Positions 1-9,834 of a stretch of DNA of 64,000 bases are shown piece after piece; the stretch's first letter is position 1, and each line of letters begins with the position of its first letter. The DNA comes from UBA10438 sp044238605 (GTDB lineage Bacteria; Bacteroidota; Ignavibacteria; Kapaibacteriales; Kapaibacteriaceae). The notes under the pieces are model-generated. The model saw only the letters and a list, made by a program, of their open reading frames with translations. It ran no database searches and was not told the origin of the DNA. A program made the position numbers and the translations under genes. The DNA is taken from the NCBI GenBank assembly GCA_044238605.1, contig JBIICY010000003.1, forward strand, positions 124,001 through 188,000, in the 5' to 3' direction.

Positions 1-2
1 CA

Positions 3-1841
3 ATGGCGGTTGACAGGTCAAATAGCGTGTACCTAACTGGATCGACGACATCAGCCAACTTTGAAACTGCACCTACGGCAGATCGATTTGACTCTGGCCG
101 TCTTCCATTTGACAATAGCTTCAACGGCGGATCTACTGATGCTTTCGTCATTAAGCTCAACAACGAGCTCGCTCTCGCAAAGTCCGACGATGGCACATAT
201 TCAGCGTTCTTTGGAGGAAACAAGGAAGACGAAGGTCGTTCTATCTGTGTGGATGATCTAGGGCGAGCATACATTGTTGGTGTTACCACATCAACTAATC
301 TTAATGCCGTTGGTACGCTCAATACGCAGCAAATCGGCAAGCAGGATGTGTTCCTTGCTGTAGTAAGTGATGATGGTCGTGAACTTGTTGGAAGCACATA
401 CTATGGTGGAACTGGAGACGAAGAACCATTTACGGCAAAGATCGTCGAGGGGTCTAGCTCGGTTGTTATCGCTGGAACAACGAATTCCGAGGATTTCCCA
501 TTTGCCGGAGAAGGTTTGGTAACTGAACGCAGTGGAAACACCGATGGGTTTCTTGCAGTGATAAACTTATCTACAAATCAGTATGCTACGCTTGTTTCCG
601 GAAACCAGGATGATACCGTAAAGGCTGTTTCTGTAGGCCCGTACGGTAGTCCATACTATGTTGCGTCTACTACATCAACGAATCTGCGCGTGCAAGATTC
701 ATCGTACAACCGCGCGAATACAGGGGGCTTAAGCGGTTATGTAGCAAAGCATGCGTTTGGTGTGCTTGAGCTTACTGCTCCAACAGGGGGCGAGACGTAT
801 TGTGTCGGAATCAGCAAGCCGATTTCATGGTCTGCCTTGGGAATGCCAGACACGACGAAGTTTCGCATAGAGTATGCAGCTGCCGGCTCTAACGATTGGC
901 AGGATGTGGCAAAGAATGTTGCTGGACGCAGTTATTCGTGGAAGGTACCAACGCTGCCCACTGGCGATTATGTGCTCCGAATTACAACGATCTACGGTCA
1001 TGTAAGCCGGTTGCTTACGCCATTTTCGATTTCCAGCCCTCCAGCAATTGATATGCAACCAAAGAATGTAAGCGCCTGCCCTGGCAAACCTGTGACGATG
1101 TCACTTGTGGCCAAGGGAGCAGGGTTGAAGTACCAATGGCGCAAGGCTGGTGTAAACATCCCGAATGCAACCGACGCCAGCTACACCATTCCTTCTCTCG
1201 ACGCAGGTGCACTCGGAAAGTATGACTGTCTCGTTTCAGGCACATGTTCGCCAAGCGTAACCTCGCAAGCAATCACTGTCGCAACTGCAACGCCAACAGA
1301 AATCACAAAACAGCCACAGGCCAACACAGTAGTGGATGCTGGCGCATCATTTAGTCTGTCCGTCACGGCAGGGGGCTCTGATCTTGAACACAAGTGGTTG
1401 AAGAACGGCGTCGCAATAGAGAACGCAACTGCTGCCCAGTACGTTGTTGCTGCCGCTACGAAAAGCGATGAAGGACAATACACATGTGAAGTAACTGGTG
1501 GTTGTGGTAAGATCACAAGCACACCTGCAACTGTCGTTGTGCAAGGTGGAACATCTGTTGATGAAGAGGGTATGGTTCCAGCGAACTTTGCAGACATCGT
1601 CGGTCCTCAGCCTACGCAGGATGTTCTTATGGTCAAGGTAGACCTGGCAAGTTCGCAGGAACTGTCGATGCTCATTTTTGCAATGGACGGTCGCGTGATA
1701 GTACAGCAGGTTTTGGGGCAGCTAGCAGCTGGCTCTCACGTTCTAGCAGTCTCAACGTCGGCCTGCTCCCAAGGTTCCTATAATCTGCAGTTTAGAGCTG
1801 GAAAAGCTGTTTCACAGCATCAGGTCCACATCATCAGGTAG
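3..1841 (+). CDS. Secreted SBBP-repeat / Ig-like protein, 3' part only (truncated by window edge)
   Basis: The reading frame is open to the window edge and the ATG at position 3 lies inside a beta-propeller repeat, so the real start is upstream. The first residues align with the middle of the next gene (the VYLTGSTTS segment), showing that only the C-terminal 612 residues are present. Visible parts are SBBP-type repeats (GGTGDEE, ITGVTTSTN-like motifs) up to about residue 250, a linker domain, two Ig-like domains near 350-430 and 435-515 (each with a Cys pair and a YQW or HKW core), and a roughly 80-residue C-terminal domain resembling a type IX sorting domain. It is probably an exported surface or adhesive protein; the ligand is unknown. 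It forms a tandem pair with the following paralogue. Confidence 0.85.
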   Translation: MAVDRSNSVYLTGSTTSANFETAPTADRFDSGRLPFDNSFNGGSTDAFVIKLNNELALAKSDDGTYSAFFGGNKEDEGRSICVDDLGRAYIVGVTTSTNLNAVGTLNTQQIGKQDVFLAVVSDDGRELVGSTYYGGTGDEEPFTAKIVEGSSSVVIAGTTNSEDFPFAGEGLVTERSGNTDGFLAVINLSTNQYATLVSGNQDDTVKAVSVGPYGSPYYVASTTSTNLRVQDSSYNRANTGGLSGYVAKHAFGVLELTAPTGGETYCVGISKPISWSALGMPDTTKFRIEYAAAGSNDWQDVAKNVAGRSYSWKVPTLPTGDYVLRITTIYGHVSRLLTPFSISSPPAIDMQPKNVSACPGKPVTMSLVAKGAGLKYQWRKAGVNIPNATDASYTIPSLDAGALGKYDCLVSGTCSPSVTSQAITVATATPTEITKQPQANTVVDAGASFSLSVTAGGSDLEHKWLKNGVAIENATAAQYVVAAATKSDEGQYTCEVTGGCGKITSTPATVVVQGGTSVDEEGMVPANFADIVGPQPTQDVLMVKVDLASSQELSMLIFAMDGRVIVQQVLGQLAAGSHVLAVSTSACSQGSYNLQFRAGKAVSQHQVHIIR

Positions 1842-1846
1842 TTTTG
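1839..1846 (+). promoter_or_regulatory. Possible -7 box (TAGTTTTG) for the second SBBP gene
   Basis: The octamer is an exact match to the Bacteroidota -7 consensus TAnnTTTG and overlaps the stop codon of the upstream paralogue. It would give a leader of about 90 nt to the ATG at 1941. No -33 TTG was identified at the usual distance, so this is tentative. Confidence 0.3.
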
Positions 1847-1940
1847 GCAAATAGGTTTACAACTGGCGCTCTTTTGATGCTGTGCATTGAAAGGGCGCTG
1901 GTTATTTTGCGCGGGTTGTTTAATCACATGGTCCTGGCAA

Positions 1941-4900
1941 ATGTTTATCTATCTGCACCACTTACGATCACACCTCTTGAACCTAACTGTGCTGCTCGCC
2001 ACCACAGTATCAATCTGCGCTGGCAATGAAACGGGACGTCGTCCCAATGTTGTCGGATTCATCAAGAATTCTGGTCAATGGCCATCGAGTGTGCTGTATT
2101 GCGCGCGTCTAAGTAATGCAGACGTATGGATAACGACATCTGGCACTGTGACTGATGAATATTCAGTCGCGGAAACTCACCGAACCGGCAGAGTTGTAAG
2201 CGAGATGCTTGTTCAGGGGGCCTGCAACGCGGCTAAAGAGTACCGCCAGTACGGCACTCCAAGCGTAACATTCATGAAAGGAATTGATGCTGCTACGACC
2301 TATGTAGTGGACAGCGTTGAGTTTTCAGATGTTGTTCCTGGGGTTACAATCAGATATTCAACGAATGCTGACGCCGAAGTAGTACGAACGATCAATGCAC
2401 GGAACGCGGAATCCCTCGCACAGCTTCGGTTAAAAGTTCTGGGTTCTGTTGGGCCAACACGATTCGAGGTTACACCACCCACGTCAACAGTCTATGGCGC
2501 CTTTGTTGGAGGGCCACAAGCCGACGTCATGTCTGCCATTGAGATACTGCCCAACAACGAGATCATCGTAGCCGGCAACACAACAGAACTTTCATTTCCA
2601 ACAACACTGGGCGCCTACAGCAAGACTGTAAAGGGATCCATCGATGCTTTCCTGTTGCGATGTGATACCAAACTCCAACGCGTACTGTCGTACACCTACT
2701 TCGGTGGATCTTCTGATGAGCGCGTCAGGGCAATGACTGTTGATGCCGCCAACAACGTCTACATTTGCGGCGAGACTACGTCGAACGATATGCCTACAAC
2801 CAACAGCGCTACGAATAGAACGTACAAAATTGGTATCGATGCCTTTGTTGCAAAGTTTGATTCAACGCTAACCAAGCTCCTTACAGGATTCTACCATGGC
2901 GGCAATCGAGATGACATTGCTCGTGGCATAGCTGTGGACGATAACGGTATCATTGTTGTAGCCGGATCAACCACATCGACGGTTAATCTTCCCAATACGA
3001 TGCCTGCAACTGCAGCCCTGACGTGGACGTTTTATCCAATGATGGGGAATCCCGAACCCATCTCCGTGCCGATAACGAGTGGACGCACAAATGCAGGGTT
3101 AACAGATGGTTTTGTTGCTACATTTAGTGGAAGCGGAATCATGCAACAGTCACGGTATTTCGGTAAAGAGGGTACAGACTTCTTTACATCTGTGGCATTC
3201 GATAAGTCCAGTAACGTGTATCTGACGGGGTCGACCACGTCAACAAACTTCGAAACAGTTCCTGTTGCAAATGCAAAATGGAGTGGCAGGCTGCCGTATG
3301 ACCGTACCTATAACGGTGGGGCATCGGATGCATTTGTTGTTCGATTCAATTCAAACTTGACCTACTCCCAAACAGACGGCGAGACGTTCAGCACGTTTCT
3401 CGGTGGAAACAGAGATGATGAAGCACGTTCCATCCAAGTTGATGCTCTTGGCCGTATCTACATCACGGGTGTAACCACATCTACCAATCTTCCAGCCATT
3501 GGAACACTTGCAACAAACAATGTTGGAAAGCGCGATGCATTCTACGCTCAGTTTGGTGCGGATGGCGGAGACATTACCGGCTGTACATACTTCGGAGGCG
3601 CAGGTGATGATGAACTGATTGGCGCAAGACTGATTCCGAATTCGTCCAATATTGCGCTCTACGGCACAACAGAATCAGCAGACTTCCCAATTGAAGGGCA
3701 GGGGGCTCGCTCGGAGCGAGTCGGTGCAACCGATGGCTTCCTATCTGTAATCAGCCTTGGTTCGTTGAGTTATTCGACACTTGTCGTTGGAAGTCAGGCA
3801 GATACGGTGGTTGGAGTAGTTTCAGATCGATTGAGTGACCTATTCTTTGCCGCCAATACTACGTCTTCAGATTTGCGTACCCACGATAGCAGCTTTGCAC
3901 GAACGTCTGCCGGACATACCGGATATGTTGCCAAACTCGCATATGGTGTGCTCGAAATCAACTCTCCTGCTGGAGGTGAAACTATATGCGTTGGCGGGTC
4001 ACGCTCGATCTCATGGTCGGCTCTAGGCATGGCCGATACCACCAAGTTTAAAATCGAGTACTCACTCGCTGGCAGCAATGGATGGAAGGAAATCATCAAG
4101 AGTGTTGGCGGACGCAGCTATTCGTGGAAGGTGCCTTCGTTACCGAACGGACAGTATGTGATTCGTATCTCTACGATTCATGGACATGTCAGCGAGCTCC
4201 TCACGCCGTTCTCGGTGTCCAATCCCCCGTCTATTGTAACTCAGCCTAAGAACGTAAGCGCCTGTCTTGGGCAGCCAGTTACCTTGTCTGTCGAAGCCTC
4301 CGGATCTGGACTCAAGTACCAGTGGCGCAAAGCTGGAGTAACTATTCCAAATGCTACCGAACAAACATATACGATCGCAGTGCTGGATGCGGCCGCTCTT
4401 GCCAAGTATGAGTGTGTCGTTACTGGTACATGTGCTCCAAGTGTCACATCACAATCTGCTACAGTTAGTGCAGCATCGCCAACCGAAATCACAAAGCAGC
4501 CTCAGGCCAATCTGACGGTTGATCTCGGTACGCCCATATCGCTTACAGTAACAGCATCAGGCACGAACTTGACATACCAGTGGCTGCGTAACAACGAGCC
4601 AATACAGGGAGCCACGGCACCTGCGTACACAGTTGCTTCGGCAGCAAAGACCGATGAAGGAGTCTATACCTGTGAAGTTGCCGGAGGATGTGGGAAGGTT
4701 GTAAGCAGCGCCTCTACGGTAATCGTTTCCGGTGGTACGTACGTCGATGACTCTGGATCAGAACATAGTTCTGCTGGAATTGTAGGTCCACAGCCAGCGA
4801 GCGAAATGCTGTACGTACGAGTGTGGCTCAATGCAACACATGATGTCTCTGCACGTATGTTGGATCTTCGGTCTACCTCCGTATCAAGTCAAGATCTTGG

Positions 4901-5021
4901 AACACTTCCATCAGGACCGCATACATTTTCGATGCCTATACGTTCCTGTGCTCCCGGTTGCTACATCGTCGAAGTCAAGATTGGACCAGAGGTGTTGCGA
5001 TATCCGGTTATCGTGCAGTAA
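1941..5021 (+). CDS. Secreted SBBP-repeat / Ig-like protein with C-terminal sorting domain
   Basis: I place the start at ATG 1941 because it opens with a signal-peptide-like stretch (FIYLHHLRSHLLNLTVLLAT); a TTG at 1887 in the same frame is an alternative. Neither has a convincing Shine-Dalgarno. The protein is about 1,026 residues. An N-terminal module with the GFIKNSGQWP motif (typical of the domain preceding SBBP propellers) is followed by repeated YFGGxxDE and VxGxTTSxxLP motifs (beta-propeller), then two Ig-like domains near residues 760-845 and 848-930, and a C-terminal domain resembling a type IX secretion sorting signal. It is a close paralogue of the gene before it, so the pair arose by tandem duplication. 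A surface or adhesion role is likely by analogy; no enzyme motif is seen. Confidence 0.85.
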   Translation: MFIYLHHLRSHLLNLTVLLATTVSICAGNETGRRPNVVGFIKNSGQWPSSVLYCARLSNADVWITTSGTVTDEYSVAETHRTGRVVSEMLVQGACNAAKEYRQYGTPSVTFMKGIDAATTYVVDSVEFSDVVPGVTIRYSTNADAEVVRTINARNAESLAQLRLKVLGSVGPTRFEVTPPTSTVYGAFVGGPQADVMSAIEILPNNEIIVAGNTTELSFPTTLGAYSKTVKGSIDAFLLRCDTKLQRVLSYTYFGGSSDERVRAMTVDAANNVYICGETTSNDMPTTNSATNRTYKIGIDAFVAKFDSTLTKLLTGFYHGGNRDDIARGIAVDDNGIIVVAGSTTSTVNLPNTMPATAALTWTFYPMMGNPEPISVPITSGRTNAGLTDGFVATFSGSGIMQQSRYFGKEGTDFFTSVAFDKSSNVYLTGSTTSTNFETVPVANAKWSGRLPYDRTYNGGASDAFVVRFNSNLTYSQTDGETFSTFLGGNRDDEARSIQVDALGRIYITGVTTSTNLPAIGTLATNNVGKRDAFYAQFGADGGDITGCTYFGGAGDDELIGARLIPNSSNIALYGTTESADFPIEGQGARSERVGATDGFLSVISLGSLSYSTLVVGSQADTVVGVVSDRLSDLFFAANTTSSDLRTHDSSFARTSAGHTGYVAKLAYGVLEINSPAGGETICVGGSRSISWSALGMADTTKFKIEYSLAGSNGWKEIIKSVGGRSYSWKVPSLPNGQYVIRISTIHGHVSELLTPFSVSNPPSIVTQPKNVSACLGQPVTLSVEASGSGLKYQWRKAGVTIPNATEQTYTIAVLDAAALAKYECVVTGTCAPSVTSQSATVSAASPTEITKQPQANLTVDLGTPISLTVTASGTNLTYQWLRNNEPIQGATAPAYTVASAAKTDEGVYTCEVAGGCGKVVSSASTVIVSGGTYVDDSGSEHSSAGIVGPQPASEMLYVRVWLNATHDVSARMLDLRSTSVSSQDLGTLPSGPHTFSMPIRSCAPGCYIVEVKIGPEVLRYPVIVQ

Positions 5022-5099
5022 CCCGCAGCGGCGGTCACCACACAGTGGGGAACCATTGAGCCCCTTGCCTGCGTTCTGAATATCGGACTAAATAAGTCT

Positions 5100-5107
5100 T
5101 ATATTTG
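5100..5107 (+). promoter_or_regulatory. -7 box of suf operon promoter, near-leaderless start
   Basis: TATATTTG is an exact TAnnTTTG match and ends six nucleotides before ATG 5114. The expected transcription start falls on or next to the start codon. There is no obvious -33 TTG, and no Shine-Dalgarno upstream, which fits a leaderless mRNA. Confidence 0.55.
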
Positions 5108-5113
5108 CAGGCT

Positions 5114-6559
5114 ATGGCACAAGAACAAAACATCCTCGACGAGGTTGTCCAGAGTGAATACAAGTATGGATTCACGACAGACATCGAACAGGAATTACTT
5201 CCTAAGGGGCTGGATGAATCGGTTATCCGCTTCATCTCGGCCAAAAAGAACGAACCGGAATGGATGCTTGAATGGCGATTAAAGGCCTTTGAGCAGTGGC
5301 AGCGCATGACGGAACCTGCGTGGCCTAATGTTTCGTATCCACGCGTGGACTTTCAGGACATCATTTACTGGGCAGCTCCTAAAAAGAAGGAGGGCCCTGC
5401 ATCGCTTGATGAGGTAGACCCTGAACTCCTTGCGACGTTCGAAAAACTCGGTATTCCACTCGAAGAGCAGAAAGTACTTGCCGGCGTTGCCGTAGACGTG
5501 GTGCTTGATAGCGTTAGCGTTAAGACAACGTTTCAGGACAAGCTGGCAGAGCTTGGGATTATTTTCTGTCCAATCAGCGAAGCTGTTGCGAGCCATCCCA
5601 ATCTGGTTAAGCAATACATCGGGTCGGTTGTCCCAACCAACGACAACTTTTACTCAGCGCTTAACTCAGCCGTGTTTAGCGACGGTTCGTTTGTGTACAT
5701 CCCAAAGGGTGTGCGCTGTCCGATCGAGCTCAGCACGTACTTCCGCATCAACGCGCGCAATACAGGACAGTTCGAGCGAACGCTCATCATTGCAGATGAG
5801 GGCAGTTACGTGAGCTACCTCGAAGGATGTACGGCCCCTCAGCGCGACGAAAACCAGCTCCATGCAGCCGTTGTTGAACTCGTTGCTCATAAGGATGCAG
5901 AGATCAAGTATTCCACTGTTCAAAACTGGTATCCTGGTGATTCCAAGGGCAACGGTGGTATCTACAACTTCGTTACAAAACGGGGTGTATGCGAAGGGGC
6001 TAACAGCAAAATCTCGTGGACGCAGGTCGAAACGGGGTCAGCCATTACATGGAAGTATCCAAGCGTAGTGCTTAAGGGCGATAACTCAATCGGCGAGTTC
6101 TACTCAGTAGCCGTTACGAACAATCATCAGCAGGCCGATACTGGTACGAAGATGATACATATCGGCAAGAACACACGAAGCCGGATCGTGTCCAAGGGTA
6201 TCTCGGCAGGGGTGTCGCAAAACTCCTATCGTGGCCTTGTCAAGATTCTCAAGGTTGCCCAAGGTGCCCGTAACTATTCGCAGTGCGACTCACTCCTGAT
6301 CGGCGATGCGTGTGGCGCACACACCTTCCCATACCTCGAAGTGGCCAACGAAACAGCTACTGTAGAGCACGAGGCTACAACGTCAAAGATCGGTGAGGAT
6401 ATGCTGTTCTACTGCAATCAGCGAGGCATCGATACCGAAGCAGCCGTGGCTCTGATCGTTAACGGATATGCACGCGAAGTGCTCAATCAGCTTCCTATGG
6501 AGTTCGCCGTAGAAGCTCAAAAACTACTTGCAATTTCTCTTGAAGGAAGCGTTGGATGA
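5114..6559 (+). CDS. sufB: Fe-S cluster assembly scaffold subunit SufB
   Basis: SufB is the scaffold subunit of the cytoplasmic SufBC2D complex, on which Fe-S clusters are built from SufS/SufE-derived sulfur. The 481-residue product has the full family length. The C-terminal half carries the conserved beta-helix segments QCDSLLIGDACGAHTFPY and HEATTSKIGED, and ends with a CNQRGID and EAQKLLAISLEGSVG tail typical of SufB. The start is ATG 5114; a TTG at 5105 in frame overlaps the predicted -7 box and is unlikely. It is the first gene of the suf operon and overlaps sufC by 4 nt (ATGA). Confidence 0.97.
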   Translation: MAQEQNILDEVVQSEYKYGFTTDIEQELLPKGLDESVIRFISAKKNEPEWMLEWRLKAFEQWQRMTEPAWPNVSYPRVDFQDIIYWAAPKKKEGPASLDEVDPELLATFEKLGIPLEEQKVLAGVAVDVVLDSVSVKTTFQDKLAELGIIFCPISEAVASHPNLVKQYIGSVVPTNDNFYSALNSAVFSDGSFVYIPKGVRCPIELSTYFRINARNTGQFERTLIIADEGSYVSYLEGCTAPQRDENQLHAAVVELVAHKDAEIKYSTVQNWYPGDSKGNGGIYNFVTKRGVCEGANSKISWTQVETGSAITWKYPSVVLKGDNSIGEFYSVAVTNNHQQADTGTKMIHIGKNTRSRIVSKGISAGVSQNSYRGLVKILKVAQGARNYSQCDSLLIGDACGAHTFPYLEVANETATVEHEATTSKIGEDMLFYCNQRGIDTEAAVALIVNGYAREVLNQLPMEFAVEAQKLLAISLEGSVG

Positions 6560-7323
6560 CCCCGCTATTAGAAATCAAAAATCTTCATGCATCTATCGAA
6601 GACCGTGAGATTCTCAAGGGCATCGATCTTACCGTGAACGCCGGCGAAGTGCACGCCATCATGGGGCCGAATGGCTCTGGAAAGTCTACGTTGGCCTCGG
6701 TGTTGGCCGGTAAGGAAGACTACACAGTTACAGAAGGAACAGTTCTGCTAGAGGGCAAGGATCTTCTTGAGCAGTCGCCTGAAGACCGTTCCCGCGAAGG
6801 TCTTTTCCTCGCGTTTCAATATCCTGTTGAGATCCCAGGTGTTTCAACGGCTAACTTTTTGAAGTCAGCCGTAAACGAACACCGCAAGTACAGAGGCGAA
6901 GATCCCCTGGACCCAGGAGCGTTCCTTGCGCTGATGCGCGAGAAAATGAATCTCGTAGAGATGGATCCTTCATTCCTGCAACGTTCGTTGAATGAAGGGT
7001 TTTCAGGGGGCGAAAAGAAGCGCAACGAGATCTTCCAAATGGCCATGCTTGAGCCCAAGGTTGCAGTACTTGACGAAACGGATTCAGGCCTTGATATCGA
7101 TGCTCTGCGGATCGTTGCCGGTGGTGTTAATGCATTGCGCACACCAACCAATGCCACAATCGTGATCACGCATTATCAGCGACTGTTAGACTACATCATT
7201 CCGGATGTTGTGCATGTTCTCTGGAACGGCAAGATTGTGCGCTCGGGTGATAAGTCCTTGGCTCTCGAACTAGAAAAACGCGGCTACGACTGGATCAAGA
7301 ACGAATCTTCGGTGGAGGCTTGA
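6556..7323 (+). CDS. sufC: Fe-S assembly ATPase SufC
   Basis: SufC is an ABC-type ATPase that drives conformational change in the SufBCD complex. The 255-residue protein has Walker A GPNGSGKS, the SufC-specific signature FSGGEKKRNE, and Walker B followed by LDETDSGLDIDAL, plus the ITHYQR H-loop. The family is soluble and, unlike transport ABC ATPases, partners SufB and SufD. Translation is coupled to sufB (ATGA overlap), and its stop overlaps the sufD start by one nucleotide. Confidence 0.98.
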   Translation: MTPLLEIKNLHASIEDREILKGIDLTVNAGEVHAIMGPNGSGKSTLASVLAGKEDYTVTEGTVLLEGKDLLEQSPEDRSREGLFLAFQYPVEIPGVSTANFLKSAVNEHRKYRGEDPLDPGAFLALMREKMNLVEMDPSFLQRSLNEGFSGGEKKRNEIFQMAMLEPKVAVLDETDSGLDIDALRIVAGGVNALRTPTNATIVITHYQRLLDYIIPDVVHVLWNGKIVRSGDKSLALELEKRGYDWIKNESSVEA

Positions 7324-8618
7324 TGTCAATGCTCCCATTGACAACCTCCATTCATGAGGCGTATTCATCAATCGCGTCCAAGCTCAACGGATCAGCGTCG
7401 AAGCCGTTTCACGTTCAGCGTGAGCAGGCCTTTGAAGAGTTCTCGCGCGTTGGAATTCCAACTGTTCGAAGCGAGGAGTTTAAGTACACGAATGTAATGC
7501 CCCTTGCCTCTTTGTCATGGCATCATGCACAGCCTGCATGGTCTGATGAAGGAATAGCTCCAGCCGACACTTCGCTTCCTGGTATGGAGCATGCGATCAG
7601 AATTGATGTGCACAACGGAAGTATTCGGGTGAACTCTACCGGATCGCTGCCAGAAGGACTTCGTATATGTCCGCTTACGGAAGTTGATGCAGCCGATCCG
7701 AATGCGGCAGTGATCAGTGGCAACCCATTCGGTGCAGTATCACTTGCGCTGGCAAGTGAGGGCATCTGCATTGATATTGCTGATAATGCCGTCATATCTG
7801 TTCCAGTGCATGTTTGTGTGCAGTCAGACGCAAGCAACGGCGACCTGCTTTCTACAACACGCATTCTTGTGCGTGTCGGACGCTGTGCTCAGGTAGATAT
7901 CGTGGAGAGCCACCATAGTTCCGGAAATGCCAAGGTGTTGGATTTATCGCTGTGCAGTGTGCATGTGGCAGAATCGGCAAACGCGTCCTACGTGAAGATC
8001 ATCGATGATGGAACACGCCTTGCGCACATCGGACAAGTGTCGGCAATCGTAGAACGTACCGGCAACTTTGCATCCCATAGTGTGAATCTTGCTGCAGGAT
8101 TTGTGCGTAATGATGCACAGATCCGTCTTGCAGGGCAGGGCAGTCAAGGATTTCTTTACGGTGTTAGTGTTCTCAATACCAACGAGTATGTAGACAACCA
8201 CACAGTTGTTGATCATATGGTGCCACACTGCCACAGCGAAGAGCTGTATAAAGGCGTGTACGATGATTCCTCCACGGGGGTATTCAACGGAAAGATCTTT
8301 GTACGTCCGCAGGCACAAAAGACCACAGCCTATCAATCGAGCCACTCTCTCTTGTTGAGTAACAAGGCCCAAGTCAACGCAAAACCCCAGCTTGAGATAT
8401 GGGCTGACGACGTCAAGTGTTCTCATGGTGCAACGACGGGTCAGCTCAACGAAGATGCACTCTATTATCTTCAGGCTAGAGGCATTGAACGGGCCAAGGC
8501 AGTATCAATGCTTACCTATGCCTTTGCTGCTGAGGTAGTTGATAAGCTGCCCCATGAAGAATTGCGATCCTATATTCTGCAGCGATTGGCCGAAAAATTG
8601 GGAGCGCAGGATCTGTGA
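7323..8618 (+). CDS. sufD: Fe-S assembly scaffold subunit SufD
   Basis: SufD is the second beta-helical subunit of the SufBC2D scaffold, implicated in iron entry. The 431-residue product has a divergent N-terminus (EFKYTNVMPL motif) and a conserved C-terminal core including YQSSHSLLLS, ADDVKCSHGATTGQ and YYLQARGI, which are diagnostic of the family. ATG 7323 is preferred over an in-frame TTG at 7320 because TGATG couples it to the sufC stop. It overlaps sufS by 4 nt. Confidence 0.96.
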   Translation: MSMLPLTTSIHEAYSSIASKLNGSASKPFHVQREQAFEEFSRVGIPTVRSEEFKYTNVMPLASLSWHHAQPAWSDEGIAPADTSLPGMEHAIRIDVHNGSIRVNSTGSLPEGLRICPLTEVDAADPNAAVISGNPFGAVSLALASEGICIDIADNAVISVPVHVCVQSDASNGDLLSTTRILVRVGRCAQVDIVESHHSSGNAKVLDLSLCSVHVAESANASYVKIIDDGTRLAHIGQVSAIVERTGNFASHSVNLAAGFVRNDAQIRLAGQGSQGFLYGVSVLNTNEYVDNHTVVDHMVPHCHSEELYKGVYDDSSTGVFNGKIFVRPQAQKTTAYQSSHSLLLSNKAQVNAKPQLEIWADDVKCSHGATTGQLNEDALYYLQARGIERAKAVSMLTYAFAAEVVDKLPHEELRSYILQRLAEKLGAQDL

Positions 8619-9832
8619 TCGAATCTCTCCGATCGCAATTCCCGTTGCTGCAGCGCCACGTGCATGGTGGACGTCAGTTAGTCTATCTTGACAACGCGGC
8701 AACAACGCAAAAGCCGCAGGTGGTTATTGATGCCATACGCGCCTTCTATGAGACGTCGAATGCAAATGCGCATCGCGGCGGACATGCCCTCGGCGCGGAA
8801 GCCACCGGGCTCTATGAAGGGGCTCGCGCCACAGTTGCTGCATTTCTCAATGCGCAGCCGGAATCCATCGTGTTTACCCGTGGTGCTACCGAGTCGATAA
8901 ATCTTCTTGCCGTCTCGATCGAACGCACATATGGACAGCTGCTGAACGGCAGAACGATTGTGATTTCTGAAATGGAGCATCATGCCAACATCGTTCCATG
9001 GCAGGTGTTGTGTCAGCGAACGGGTGCAGCGCTCCGTGTGATTCGTGTCCATGATGATGGTACACTTGATTATGACCATGCCCGAGAGCTGATCGACAGC
9101 TCATGTGCTGTGGTGTCTGTTATGCATATGTCCAATGTACTGGGAACAGTAAACAACATCTCCGAACTCTGCAGCTGGGCCAGATCCGTAGGTGCGATCT
9201 CGATCGTGGATGGTTCTCAGTTTGTTGTGCACAGTGATGTAGATGTTCAGGCAGTGGGATGTGATGCGTATGTGTTTAGCGGACATAAACTCTACGCTCC
9301 ATTCGGGATTGGGGTACTCTATGGCCGCTATGAATTCCTGTCGGCCCTAGAACCCTACCAAACCGGTGGAGCAATGATCGACACAGTGCGTTTTGACGGT
9401 ACAACGTATGCAGAGCCCCCTGGAAGATTTGAGGCAGGCACGCCCAATATCGAGGGTGCTGTAGGCCTTGGTACCGCGATAACGTGGATTCGATCACAGA
9501 GCAGAGTTCTGATACATGATCATGAGCGAATAATGGCGGAGAAGATCATCAGTGCCGTTTCGTGTGAGAAACAGGCCAGGATTCTTGCCCCAGATCATGC
9601 CGTAAATGGGATTGTTTCAATGGTCTTTGACGGACTTCACGCACAAGACGTAGGAGTACTCCTCGACGAACAGGGCGTGGCTGTGCGCACTGGACACCAT
9701 TGCGCGATGCCGTTAATGAACCGTTTTGGTGTGAGCTCAACCTTGCGTGTCTCCGTGGCTGCCTACACAACTGATGACGATGTTGATCGTTTTGCATCTG
9801 CATTTGCTAAGGCTTGTAGGATGCTGGGGTAA
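8615..9832 (+). CDS. sufS: Cysteine desulfurase SufS (group II)
   Basis: This PLP enzyme converts cysteine to alanine and carries persulfide sulfur to SufE. The 405-residue product shows YLDNAATTQKP near the N-terminus, the PLP lysine in SGHKLY (Lys225), and the active-site cysteine in RTGHHCAMP (Cys363), a group II arrangement that normally needs a SufE or SufU partner, and sufE follows. The start is GTG 8615 inside a GTGA overlap with sufD. The residues before the PLP lysine (DGSQFVVH) differ slightly from the common DGAQAxxH, but all main motifs are intact. Confidence 0.97.
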   Translation: MIESLRSQFPLLQRHVHGGRQLVYLDNAATTQKPQVVIDAIRAFYETSNANAHRGGHALGAEATGLYEGARATVAAFLNAQPESIVFTRGATESINLLAVSIERTYGQLLNGRTIVISEMEHHANIVPWQVLCQRTGAALRVIRVHDDGTLDYDHARELIDSSCAVVSVMHMSNVLGTVNNISELCSWARSVGAISIVDGSQFVVHSDVDVQAVGCDAYVFSGHKLYAPFGIGVLYGRYEFLSALEPYQTGGAMIDTVRFDGTTYAEPPGRFEAGTPNIEGAVGLGTAITWIRSQSRVLIHDHERIMAEKIISAVSCEKQARILAPDHAVNGIVSMVFDGLHAQDVGVLLDEQGVAVRTGHHCAMPLMNRFGVSSTLRVSVAAYTTDDDVDRFASAFAKACRMLG

Positions 9833-9834
9833 TC

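Noticed and set aside
3..5. ATG at position 3 as a true start codon
   Set aside because: It falls inside a propeller repeat that aligns with the middle of the next paralogue; the gene starts before the window.
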